From contig SFNY01000003.1 of assembly GCA_004554085.1 (NCBI GenBank), forward strand, positions 1 through 64,000: a DNA stretch of 64,000 nt, given 5' to 3'. The position numbers were made by a program, and so were the translations under genes. Positions 17,216-25,175 of this stretch are shown one piece after another. The notes beneath the pieces are model-generated. The model was not told where the DNA came from and searched no databases. It saw only the letters and a list, made by a program, of their open reading frames with translations. The first letter of the stretch is position 1, and each line of letters opens with the position of its first letter. Source of the DNA: Clostridiales bacterium (GTDB lineage: Bacteria; Bacillota; Clostridia; Christensenellales; Aristaeellaceae).

Positions 17216-18853
17216 TTACAGGCCGTAGTAGGTGTTCAGAACCTCCAGATAGCGGCTCAGACCCAGGTTCTCCAGACCATCCAGGTAGGCCTGCCAGTCG
17301 GCGTCGTTGTCGATGTCGGTCTTGCCCAGGATGAAGCTGGCGTAGCTGGAGCGGACGTACTCGCCGATGGTGGTGTTCAGCTCGGAGTACTCGGCCAGCA
17401 GTTCCTCATCCGCGCACCACACGATCTCGGGGATGTTGCCCTTGACGCAGTAGGGATCGTAGTTCATGTGCGCACGATAGTCGGGATAGGTGCGGCCGGT
17501 GGACTCGGGATCCACGGCGGTCTGCTCGAACAGGGCGCGGGTCACGTAGGTCGGAACGCCGGTGTGGGCGGGAACCTCGGTGTTGCCGGAGCCTTCCAGG
17601 GAGGCCTTCACCAGGATGGAGGGCGTCTCGCCAACCAGGCTCTTGAACTGATCGGTGTACTCCCAGTCGCGGCCCTCAACGCCGTACCAGGTGGTCTTCA
17701 TGGTGCCTTCCTGGCCGAGCCAGTAGTCCAGCCACTCGATGGCTGCCTCGGGATGCTCGCAGTTGGCGGAGATGAAGCAGGAGGGATAGTACAGGGCGTC
17801 GCTGCGCTGATAGGTCTCGCGGACGCTCTCGTCATAGTAGTTCTTGAGCGGCGGGATGGCCTCGAAGTCCACATAGGCGCGGTTGTAGATGGACTGGGTG
17901 ACGGCACGCATGTAGAAGGGAGCTGCGGCCAGGCCGACGATGATCTCCTCGGGAGTGGCCTTGCTGGTGGTGGCGCGATAGTCGGTCAGGTTCAGGATGA
18001 AGTCCTCCTCGGAGTACAGGCCATCCTCATACAGCTTGTTGATCCAGCTCAAACCGTCGCGGTACTCGGGGGTGTTGGCCTCGAACACCAGCTGGCCGTC
18101 CTCGCTGATGTGATAGTAGTCGTGGCAGTTCCACAGCTGGAACGCGGACATGATGTAGCCCATGGAGCTGCCGCCCTCGATGGCAGCCGCAGCGTTGCCC
18201 AGCAGCGGGATCTCATCGGTGGCGTCGCCGTTGCCGTTCATGTCGTTGTCGCGGAAGTACTCGAGCAGCGCGCGGTACTCGTCCAGGGTCTCCGGATAGT
18301 GATCCACGCCGGTGGCTTCCTTGTACTGCTCGAACCAGGGCAGGAACAGGAACTGCTTGTTCCAGACGGTCTCATTGGGAGATTCCTGCACGCGCCACAG
18401 AGTGTAGATATTGCCGTCGCCGCTGGTGATGATGTCCTTCAGGTGGGGATTGTCGATCAGCTGCTGCTTGGCATTGACGGTGTAGTTCTCAATCAGGTCG
18501 TTCAGGGGCATGATGTCGCCGTTGGTGCCGAAGGACTGCACCATGGCGGTATCGGAGAACCACCACAGGACGACGTCCGGGCAGTCGCCGGCGATCAGGC
18601 TGCGGCGGATGGTCTCGACGATGTCGGCGTCGGCGACCTCGATCCACTCGATGTGGACGCCGGTCTTTTCCTCATACTCCAGCATCGTGGTGTTGTTCTT
18701 CCAGGAGTCGCAGGCGGTGTTGATGCACGCCATGACGGTCAGGGTGATTTCCTCATCCACGATCGGGAAGGTTCCGGGCTCTGCCACGTTTGCCGCGAAG
18801 GCCGATACGGGCAGCACGAACAGGACCAGCAACAGGGCAAGAATCTTTTTCAT
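17216..18853 (-). CDS. Extracellular solute-binding protein of a carbohydrate ABC importer (LplA-like)
   Basis: This 545-residue secreted protein has a signal peptide (KK, then a hydrophobic stretch to about residue 21, cleavage after AFA). The mature part resembles large family 1 solute-binding proteins used with LplB/LplC permeases for oligosaccharides. Unlike most Gram-positive binding proteins there is no cysteine lipobox at the cleavage site, so membrane anchoring is unexplained. It lies downstream of the LplC-type permease on the same strand and ends at a strong terminator. Confidence 0.85.
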   Translation of the reverse strand: MKKILALLLVLFVLPVSAFAANVAEPGTFPIVDEEITLTVMACINTACDSWKNNTTMLEYEEKTGVHIEWIEVADADIVETIRRSLIAGDCPDVVLWWFSDTAMVQSFGTNGDIMPLNDLIENYTVNAKQQLIDNPHLKDIITSGDGNIYTLWRVQESPNETVWNKQFLFLPWFEQYKEATGVDHYPETLDEYRALLEYFRDNDMNGNGDATDEIPLLGNAAAAIEGGSSMGYIMSAFQLWNCHDYYHISEDGQLVFEANTPEYRDGLSWINKLYEDGLYSEEDFILNLTDYRATTSKATPEEIIVGLAAAPFYMRAVTQSIYNRAYVDFEAIPPLKNYYDESVRETYQRSDALYYPSCFISANCEHPEAAIEWLDYWLGQEGTMKTTWYGVEGRDWEYTDQFKSLVGETPSILVKASLEGSGNTEVPAHTGVPTYVTRALFEQTAVDPESTGRTYPDYRAHMNYDPYCVKGNIPEIVWCADEELLAEYSELNTTIGEYVRSSYASFILGKTDIDNDADWQAYLDGLENLGLSRYLEVLNTYYGL

Positions 18854-18970
18854 GAAATAACCTCCTTGATTATCTTAATGATTTTCATACCTTCTGAACA
18901 CCATCCGCGCGATCCTCTGTCCCATCTCCTCCTTTCAAATCCAAATCACGCGTCCGGTGCTAAATCGCAA

Positions 18971-19873
18971 TTATCCCTTGACGGCGCCGATCATCACGCC
19001 CTTGACGAAGAACTTCTGAATGAAGGGGTAGAGCACCATCATGGGCACCGTGGCGATCACCATCACGCAGTACTTCATCACGTCCTGCCGCTCCTCCATG
19101 GCGGCCGCGGTCATGGAGTCCGTCGCCGCAGAGGAGCCTGCGTTCTGAGAGGTGATGAGCAGGTTGCGCAGGATGTTCGCCAGGGGCATCTTGTCCAGAT
19201 CCAGCAGGTACATCATCGCGTTGAAGTAGGAATTCCACAGCGCGGATGCGTAGTACAGCGCGATGACGGCGATCACCGGGCCGGAGAGCGGAATCACAAT
19301 GCGCAGCAGATAGGTGATCTCGTTTGCGCCGTCCAGATCCGCCGCCTCCTTCAGGTCGTGCGGGATGCTGTTGGAGAAGTAGGTGCGCATCACCAGCATG
19401 TTGTAGATCGACAGCGCGCTGGGCAGAATCACCGCCCACATGGTGTTGTACAGGCCCGCCTGCTTGATCCACAGGAAGGTGGGGATCAGGCCGCCGTCGA
19501 AGTACATGGTGAACATGCAGATGAACAGCATGAAGCCCGAGCCGGGAAGTCCCTTGATGGACAGCGGGTAGGCGCAGCAGATGGTGACGACCAGCGCGAT
19601 CACCGTGCCCAGGCAGGTGTACAGGATGGAATTCGCAAAGCCCGACCAGAGCAGCGGATAGTTGAAGCAGGCCTTGTAGCCCTCCAGCGTAAACTGCTTG
19701 GGCATCAGGTTCAGCGGAAGCACGCCCTTGGTGAAGGAGGAGATGGTCGCGTAGATCAGCGGGTACATGATGGCGATGAAGAACAGCACCAGTATGAGCG
19801 TCGATATGCCCAGCATGACCCGGTCGCCGACGGTATAGCTTCTCTCCTCCAGCGATTTCTTTCTCTTTTTCAT
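18971..19873 (-). CDS. Carbohydrate ABC transporter permease, LplC/YtcP type
   Basis: This 300-residue integral membrane protein has about six hydrophobic segments, and the EAA loop appears as LKEAADLDGANEITYLLRIVIPLSGPV. It is the second permease subunit of an LplB-LplC importer and moves sugar delivered by the solute-binding protein. Its ATG overlaps the stop of the upstream chimeric reading frame. Directly upstream lies the tail end of an LplB-like gene, which should have been its partner; the rest of that partner is missing from the window. Confidence 0.88.
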   Translation of the reverse strand: MKKRKKSLEERSYTVGDRVMLGISTLILVLFFIAIMYPLIYATISSFTKGVLPLNLMPKQFTLEGYKACFNYPLLWSGFANSILYTCLGTVIALVVTICCAYPLSIKGLPGSGFMLFICMFTMYFDGGLIPTFLWIKQAGLYNTMWAVILPSALSIYNMLVMRTYFSNSIPHDLKEAADLDGANEITYLLRIVIPLSGPVIAVIALYYASALWNSYFNAMMYLLDLDKMPLANILRNLLITSQNAGSSAATDSMTAAAMEERQDVMKYCVMVIATVPMMVLYPFIQKFFVKGVMIGAVKG

Positions 19874-20721
19874 ACTCTCACCTTGATCTTTCTTACCACA
19901 GGGAGCTTCCGCTCACGAGCTTTGCAACCTTGTTTACGATGAACAGCAGCACCATGTTGACCACGGAGGTGAACATGCCGATGGCGGAGGCGTAGGAATA
20001 CTGGGGCACCATCCACCAGCGACATGTCCATGGTGTCGGCGATGAAGTCGTTGCCGATGCCCTCGATGTCGTAGTCGCCGTGCTCGCCGCCGCCCATCGT
20101 GGAGCCCACGGGATCGGCCAGAACGCCGCGAACCGTCGGGTTCTGCTCCTTCAGGTAGCGCACGGTGCCGGAGTAGGTGCCGCCGCTGCCCGCACCCGCG
20201 ACCAGATAGTCGATCCTGCCGTCCAGATCCCGCCAGATCTCCGGGCCGGTGGTCTCGTAGTGGGCGAGGGGGTTGCTCTGGTTGTGAAACTGCTCCAGAG
20301 AGATCGCGCCCGGAATGGAGTCGCGCAGCTGGAACGCCTTCTTTTCCGCGCCCAGCATGCCCTCCTCCCGGGGCGTGTTGATGATCTCCGCGCCCAGCGC
20401 GCGCATGAGCGTCTGCTTCTCCTGGGAGAACTTCGTGGGCACCACGAAGATCACACGGTATCCCCGGTTCAGCGCGGCGAAGGCGATGCCCAGCCCGGTG
20501 TTGCCCGCCGTCGCCTCGACGATCGTGCCGCCCGGCTGCAGGCGACCCGTGCGCTCCGCGTCGTCCAGCATGGAGCGGCCGATCCTGTCCTTCACGCTGC
20601 CGCCGGGGTTGTACAGCTCCAGCTTGGCAAAGAGCTTCACACCCTCGGGCAGTCCCAGATGATTCAGCTTCACCAGCGGCGTATTTCCGATCAGGTCCTG
20701 CATGGAATCATAGTATCTCAT
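19870..20721 (-). pseudogene. Cysteine synthase / cystathionine beta-synthase-like gene, 3' truncated and chimeric
   Basis: Residues 1 to about 236 are a normal PLP-dependent CysK/MccA-type enzyme: GNTPLVKL, the PLP lysine in GGSVKDRIG, the ATAGNTGLG loop and GAGSGGT. After MDMSLVD the sequence stops matching the family, which would continue for some 60 more residues. Instead the DNA becomes the tail of an LplB permease in another frame, giving a meaningless, arginine-rich end. The start at 20721 has GAGG 8 bases upstream. Active-site residues near the end of normal CysK are lost, so the product is probably inactive. The cause is a deletion or a misassembly. Confidence 0.8.
19893..20013 (-). 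pseudogene. 3' remnant of an LplB-type ABC permease gene
   Basis: About 35-40 codons read QYSYASAIGMF ... LLFIVNKVAKLVSGSSLW and end in TAA at 19893-19895. This is the characteristic C-terminus of LplB/YteP permeases: final transmembrane helix, then SG.S.LW. The rest of the gene is absent; upstream of about 20010-20017 the DNA is cysK-like in another frame. The remnant sits just before lplC, where a whole lplB gene belongs. Confidence 0.8.
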
Positions 20722-20724
20722 CCG

Positions 20725-21882
20725 TCACACCTCGCTTTCACGAACGGCCTGCTCCAGGTCGGCCAGAATGTCGTCGATGCTCTCGATGCCCACGGACAGG
20801 CGGATCAGCTTGTCCGTGATGCCCACCTTCACGCGCAGCTCCCGGGGGATGGCCGCGTGGGTCATCGTCGCCGGGTGGCACACCAGTGACTCCACGCCGC
20901 CCAGGCTCTCCGCCAGCGTGACCAGCTTCAGCGAGGTGAAGAACCTGCGGAAGTCGTGCTTCTCATCCAGCTCAAAGGAGATCATCGCACCGCCGTTGCG
21001 GGCCTGCCGCCGATTGATCTCATAGCCCGGATCGTCGGGAAGTCCGGGATAGTAGACGAGCTTGACCGCCGGATTCCCCTTCAGCCACTCTGCGGCCCGC
21101 TGCGCATTTTCCACGTGCCGGTCCATGCGCAGGGCCAGCGTCTTGATACCCCGGATCAGCAGAAATGCGTCGAACGGCCCGAGCACGCCGCCGGTGGCGT
21201 TCTGTAAAAAGGCCAGGCGCTCTGCCAGCGCATCCGAATTGACCACGACCAAACCGGCCACCAGGTCGCTGTGCCCGCCCAGGTACTTGGTGGCGCTGTG
21301 CACCACGATGTCCGCGCCCAGCTTCAGCGGCTGCTGCAGGTAGGGGGTCATGAAGGTGTTGTCCACGATGGAGAGGATGCCGCGGCGCTTCGCCAGCGCG
21401 GAGACCGCCGCCAGATCGGTGACCGTCATCAGCGGATTGGCGGGGCTTTCCACCAGGATCGCCTTCACGTCGGGCGTGATTGCCGCCTCCAGCGCGGACA
21501 GATCGGCGGTGTCCGCAATGCCGTACTGAATGCCGAACTGCCTGAACACCTTGTCCAGCACGCGGTAGGTGCCGCCGTAGACGTTGCTGGAAATCAGGAT
21601 GCGGTCGCCTTCGCGGAACAGGCTGAGCACAGCAGTCAGCGCCGCCATGCCGGACGCGAAGGCGAAGCCCGCCGTGCCGCCCTCCAGCTCCGCAATCAGC
21701 GCCTCCAGCGCCGCGCGGGTGGGGTTGCCGGTGCGGGAGTACTCCCACTTCACATTCAGGCCGATGCCCTCCTGACGATAGGTGGACGTCTGATAGATCG
21801 GCACGTTGACTGCGCCGGTGAGGGGATCGCCGAAGATTCCGCCGTGAATCAGGGTAGATTCAATATCTCTGTAATTCGCCAT
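20725..21882 (-). CDS. Cystathionine gamma-synthase/lyase family protein (MetB/MccB)
   Basis: This 385-residue PLP enzyme belongs to the Cys/Met metabolism family. It has the aromatic/arginine motif YSRTGNPTRAALE, the cofactor-binding SATKYLGGHSDL with the PLP lysine, and ESLGGVESLVCHPATMTHA near the end. Such enzymes make or split cystathionine. Next to a CysK-like gene and behind a cysteine-codon leader, a role in reverse transsulfuration (methionine sulfur to cysteine, MccA-MccB) is likely. GGAG lies 8 bases before the ATG at 21882, which is preferred over the GTG two codons upstream. Confidence 0.88.
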   Translation of the reverse strand: MANYRDIESTLIHGGIFGDPLTGAVNVPIYQTSTYRQEGIGLNVKWEYSRTGNPTRAALEALIAELEGGTAGFAFASGMAALTAVLSLFREGDRILISSNVYGGTYRVLDKVFRQFGIQYGIADTADLSALEAAITPDVKAILVESPANPLMTVTDLAAVSALAKRRGILSIVDNTFMTPYLQQPLKLGADIVVHSATKYLGGHSDLVAGLVVVNSDALAERLAFLQNATGGVLGPFDAFLLIRGIKTLALRMDRHVENAQRAAEWLKGNPAVKLVYYPGLPDDPGYEINRRQARNGGAMISFELDEKHDFRRFFTSLKLVTLAESLGGVESLVCHPATMTHAAIPRELRVKVGITDKLIRLSVGIESIDDILADLEQAVRESEV

Positions 21883-21929
21883 TGTCACTACTCCTTCTGA
21901 TGCAATGTTGTCTGACTTCGTATGAACAT

Positions 21930-21976
21930 AAAAGCGCCCGCCCTGCGCAATCTAAACGACTCTGTGCAGGCGGGCG
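21930..21976 (-). terminator. Attenuator terminator upstream of the transsulfuration genes
   Basis: On the minus strand CGCCCGCCTGC (21966-21976) pairs with GCAGGGCGGGCG (21935-21946) with one bulged C and is followed by CTTTT. It lies 48 bases before the mccB-like start and 30 bases after the leader ORF stop. A GGCCGGCGGA segment inside the leader ORF could pair with the 5' arm (nine of ten positions), an antiterminator-like alternative. The T-run is short, so termination efficiency is uncertain. Confidence 0.65.
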
Positions 21977-22005
21977 GATGACTTGCGTTGGGTTCTGCTG
22001 TGCTT

Positions 22006-22131
22006 TCAGCTACGCCAAATTGCGCCTCCGCCGGCCGCGCAGCGACAACAACAGAGACGTCCATCAAAAACTACGGCAGATGCAGAGCTGCATTTGACGT
22101 TCCGGCTGTGGTTCATCGTGCCTGCTGTCAC
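22006..22131 (-). CDS. Cysteine-rich leader peptide (candidate attenuator uORF)
   Basis: This is a 41-residue ORF with a GTG start at 22131, 7 bases after a near-perfect AAGGAGG. Near its end it encodes R-L-C-C-C-R-C (codons 25-31, TGT TGT TGT CGC TGC), four cysteine codons in five, plus an earlier TGC at codon 14. Cysteine is a rare amino acid, so this clustering directly upstream of cysteine-biosynthesis genes is a classic sign of translation-sensing attenuation: low Cys-tRNA stalls the ribosome and changes folding of the following terminator. No other function is expected for the peptide. Confidence 0.75.
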   Translation of the reverse strand: MTAGTMNHSRNVKCSSASAVVFDGRLCCCRCAAGGGAIWRS

Positions 22132-22206
22132 GGAAAGACCTCCTTCCTGGTCTATAGAAATGTGTGAATCATTATAAATATATATTTCCTATCGGAATTA
22201 AGGATT

Positions 22207-22235
22207 ATTATAGCGGCACCATGGCGTTTTGTCAA
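22207..22235 (-). promoter_or_regulatory. Consensus promoter of the transsulfuration operon
   Basis: TTGACA (22230-22235) and TATAAT (22207-22212) on the minus strand are 17 bases apart, a perfect match. Transcription would start near 22200, leaving about 70 bases before the leader peptide and some 320 bases before the mccB-like gene. Confidence 0.85.
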
Positions 22236-22392
22236 GCGCATGACAGAATTTTTCGGAAACATATTGGATGCGTATGTTTTTGTGAATGGAATGCTGACGA
22301 TAAGGAGACTGAAAAGGCGGAACCGCAATGATGAGTAACAACTGTTTTTTCTGCTTGAGCGCCTGTTGTCGCGACGGGTTTTGTTGTTGTAT

Positions 22393-22907
22393 TCAGAATT
22401 CCAACGATCTCATTGAAGCGCCGGATCCTGCACGGGCAAGCTCCTCCAGTATCCGCCGGACACGCCCTCGATCACTTCGGCTGTGAAGCGGTTTCGGAAG
22501 GCGTAGCTGATCGTCGCAAAGTGCGGCAGGCGTTGTGACATGGTAGACCCCAGAAATCAGCGGTATGCCAGGTTCACTTCTGCGTCCCGCAAAGTCTGAC
22601 GCAGGAACCGGATGCCGAATAGATGCTGGACCAGCACCAGCTTGAACAGCACTACTGGGTCGCAGCTGGGCCGCCCATTGTCCTCGCAGTACAAATCTTC
22701 TGCCAGATCGTAGATGCGCGTGAAATCCACCGCCGCGTCGATCTTTCGCAGCAGATGGTCTTCTGGTACCAGCATGTCCACACACAGCATCTCGATTGCC
22801 TGCCGCTGTTCTGTTTCTCTCTCCAGCGTCTTCTTCACCCGTTTCCATTGTATCAAAAAAGGCCGCTTCGCGCGACCTTTTTTGATAAGCTGAGGATTGG
22901 AAACCAT
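22393..22907 (-). pseudogene. IS1182/IS5-type transposase fragment
   Basis: The N-terminal part (PEDHLLRKIDAAVDF, then FKLVLVQHLFGIRFLRQTLRDAEVNLAYR) is typical of DUF772/IS1182 transposases. After LAYR a TGA replaces the expected tryptophan codon. The same frame then continues FLGSTMSQRLPHFATISYAF as in intact relatives, and a second lesion shifts into the frame reading RRILEELARAG. The catalytic C-terminal half is absent. This is a dead insertion-sequence remnant just beyond the terminator of the tetrapyrrole operon. Confidence 0.8.
22852..22886 (-). terminator. Bidirectional terminator of the tetrapyrrole operon
   Basis: ATCAAAAAAGG (22852-22862) and CCTTTTTTGAT (22876-22886) flank a GC-rich core, giving T6 runs on both strands. 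It lies about 40 bases past the hemL stop. It also overlaps the first codons of the transposase fragment, so the element probably landed right behind it. Confidence 0.8.
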
Positions 22908-22925
22908 CAGGTTCTCAACCCTGTT

Positions 22926-24191
22926 TCAGATGATCTCCCGGGCAGCCTGGATGATCTGTTCGATCTCCGCATCCGTGTGCGCTGCTGAGAGGAACATGGC
23001 CTCGAACTGGCTGGGAGCTGCATAGACGCCCCGCTGCAGCAGGCCCAGATACCAGTGCTTGAATTGCTCCAGATCGGAAGACTTCGCCTGCGCATAGCCT
23101 GTGACGGGCTGCTCCGTGAAAAACACCGTCAGAATGGAGCCTACGCGGTTTACCTGAGCGGGAATGCCGGACAGTGCGTCGCGCAGGCCCTGCTGCAGCA
23201 TGGCGCCTCGGCGCTCCAACTCGGTGTAGATCTCCGGCGTACTGCTCAGAATCTGTAGCTGCGTTAGCCCCGCTGCCATGGCCACGGGGTTGCCGGACAG
23301 CGTGCCGGCCTGATACACCGGACCCAGGGGAGCCACCAGCTCCATGAGCTTCCGGCTGCCGCCGTAGGCGCCGACGGGCATGCCGCCGCCGATAATCTTG
23401 CCATAGGTGACCAGATCGGCCTGCACGCCATAGTACGACTGCGCGCCGCCGGGCGCAAGACGGAAGCCCGTGATGACCTCGTCGAAGATCAGCAGGCTGT
23501 CGAACTCGTCGCACAGCGCCCGCAGGCCCTCCAGGAACCCGGGCTCGGGCGGCACCACGCCCATGTTGGCCGCCACCGGCTCCACAATGACTGCCGCCAC
23601 CTTGCCGGGATTGGCCTCAAACAGGCTGCGCACGCTCTGAAGATCGTTGTACGCTGCGGTCAGGGTATCTCCCGCGATTTCCGCCGGAACACCGGCAGAA
23701 TCCGGTGCGCCGCCGGTCAATGCGCCGGAACCGGCCTTGACCAGCATGGAGTCGGAATGACCGTGATAGCATCCGGCAAATTTGATGATCTTGCTGCGCC
23801 CCGTTGCGCCTCTGGCCAGACGCAGGGCCGACATGACCGCCTCCGTGCCGGAGTTGACCATGCGAACCATCTCGACGCCCGTCATGCGGCAGACCAGCTC
23901 GGCCATCTCCACCTCGATTGCGGTGGGTGCGCCGAAGCTCAGACCCTTTTTGACGGCCTCCTGCACGGCATGCTCTACATCTGCGTTGCAGTGGCCCAGG
24001 ATCAGCGGGCCCCAGGAGCAGATCAGGTCGATGTATTCCCGACCGTCCGCGTCCCACACATGGCTGCCCAGGCCCCTCTCCAGAAAGCGGGGATAGGTTC
24101 CGACAGCGCGGCAGGCCCGCACCGGAGAATTCACGCCGCCGGGCAGAACCCGCTGCGCCGCCTCAAACAGGGCTTCCGATCTCGTCATCAT
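22926..24191 (-). CDS. hemL: Glutamate-1-semialdehyde 2,1-aminomutase
   Basis: This 421-residue PLP enzyme makes 5-aminolevulinate from glutamate-1-semialdehyde, the last step of the C5 pathway. Signatures are LPGGVNSPVRAC near the N-terminus, NSGTEAVMSALRLARG, FDEVITGFR and the PLP lysine in TYGKIIGGGMPVGAYGG. The start at 24191 has AGGAG 7 bases upstream and overlaps the hemB stop (ATGA); the ATG immediately after is an alternative. It is the last gene of the B12/siroheme operon. Confidence 0.93.
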   Translation of the reverse strand: MMTRSEALFEAAQRVLPGGVNSPVRACRAVGTYPRFLERGLGSHVWDADGREYIDLICSWGPLILGHCNADVEHAVQEAVKKGLSFGAPTAIEVEMAELVCRMTGVEMVRMVNSGTEAVMSALRLARGATGRSKIIKFAGCYHGHSDSMLVKAGSGALTGGAPDSAGVPAEIAGDTLTAAYNDLQSVRSLFEANPGKVAAVIVEPVAANMGVVPPEPGFLEGLRALCDEFDSLLIFDEVITGFRLAPGGAQSYYGVQADLVTYGKIIGGGMPVGAYGGSRKLMELVAPLGPVYQAGTLSGNPVAMAAGLTQLQILSSTPEIYTELERRGAMLQQGLRDALSGIPAQVNRVGSILTVFFTEQPVTGYAQAKSSDLEQFKHWYLGLLQRGVYAAPSQFEAMFLSAAHTDAEIEQIIQAAREII

Positions 24192-25171
24192 CCCAGCTCT
24201 CCTCTCTGCATGGCCTGGGCCAGCTCCTTGGCAAAATAGGTGATCAGAATGTCTGCGCCGGCGCGGTAGATGGACAGCGCGCTCTCGCACATGACCCGAT
24301 GCTCGTCAATCAGTCCCGCCGCGCCGGCAGACTTGATCATGGCATACTCGCCGCTGACGGAGTAGGCCGCCATGGGCAGGTCAAAGGCGTCGGAGCACTC
24401 CCGGATGATGTCCAGATAGCTCAGGGCGGGCTTTACCATCAGAATGTCCGCGCCCTCCTCCACGTCCAGGGCGCACTCCTTGATGGCCTCCCTCCGGTTG
24501 TGGGGGTCCATCTGATAGCCCCGGCGGTCTCCAAAGGCGGGCGCCGAACCGGCGGCGTCCCGGAAGGGGCCGTAGAAGGCGGAGGCGTACTTTGCGGAGT
24601 AGGCCATGATGGGCGTCGTCTCAAAGCCGTTTTCATCCAGGATGCTCCGAATGGCCGCGACGCGTCCGTCCATCATATCGGAGGGGGCGACCATATCCGC
24701 ACCGGCCTGAACGTGGGACAGCGCCGTTCTGGAGAGAACCTCCAGGGTCTTGTCGTTGTCCACCGCATGGCCGTGTAGGATGCCGCAGTGGCCGTGGTCG
24801 GTATACTCGCACATGCACACGTCCGTAATCACATAGCAATCGGGGTATGCGGCCTTGATGGCCCGGATACCCTGCTGCACCACGCCGTTGGGATCCCATG
24901 CGGAGGAGCCGCAGGCGTCCTTGTGGGCCGGAATGCCAAACAGCAGCACGCGGCTGACGCCAGCCTCCATGCAGGCCGCGATTTCCTCAACGACCCGATC
25001 CGGGGAATAGCGGAACTGCCCATCCAGAGACGGGATCGGTTCCCTGATGTTTTTCCCTTCCATCAAAAACAACGGATAGATCAGGCTGTCCGGAGACACT
25101 CGGGTCTCCCGCACCATGCGGCGCAGGCTGTCGCAGGTTCGCAATCTGCGGGGGCGAATGGTAAGATTCAT
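24188..25171 (-). CDS. hemB: Porphobilinogen synthase (delta-aminolevulinate dehydratase)
   Basis: This 327-residue protein condenses two 5-aminolevulinates to porphobilinogen. The zinc cysteines appear in VCMCEYTDHGHCG, the two active-site lysines in YSAKYASAFYGPFR and LMVKPAL. Length and motifs are canonical. It is translationally coupled to hemL by a 4-base overlap and starts 4 bases after the cobA-hemD stop. Confidence 0.95.
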   Translation of the reverse strand: MNLTIRPRRLRTCDSLRRMVRETRVSPDSLIYPLFLMEGKNIREPIPSLDGQFRYSPDRVVEEIAACMEAGVSRVLLFGIPAHKDACGSSAWDPNGVVQQGIRAIKAAYPDCYVITDVCMCEYTDHGHCGILHGHAVDNDKTLEVLSRTALSHVQAGADMVAPSDMMDGRVAAIRSILDENGFETTPIMAYSAKYASAFYGPFRDAAGSAPAFGDRRGYQMDPHNRREAIKECALDVEEGADILMVKPALSYLDIIRECSDAFDLPMAAYSVSGEYAMIKSAGAAGLIDEHRVMCESALSIYRAGADILITYFAKELAQAMQRGELG

Positions 25172-25175
25172 GGCG

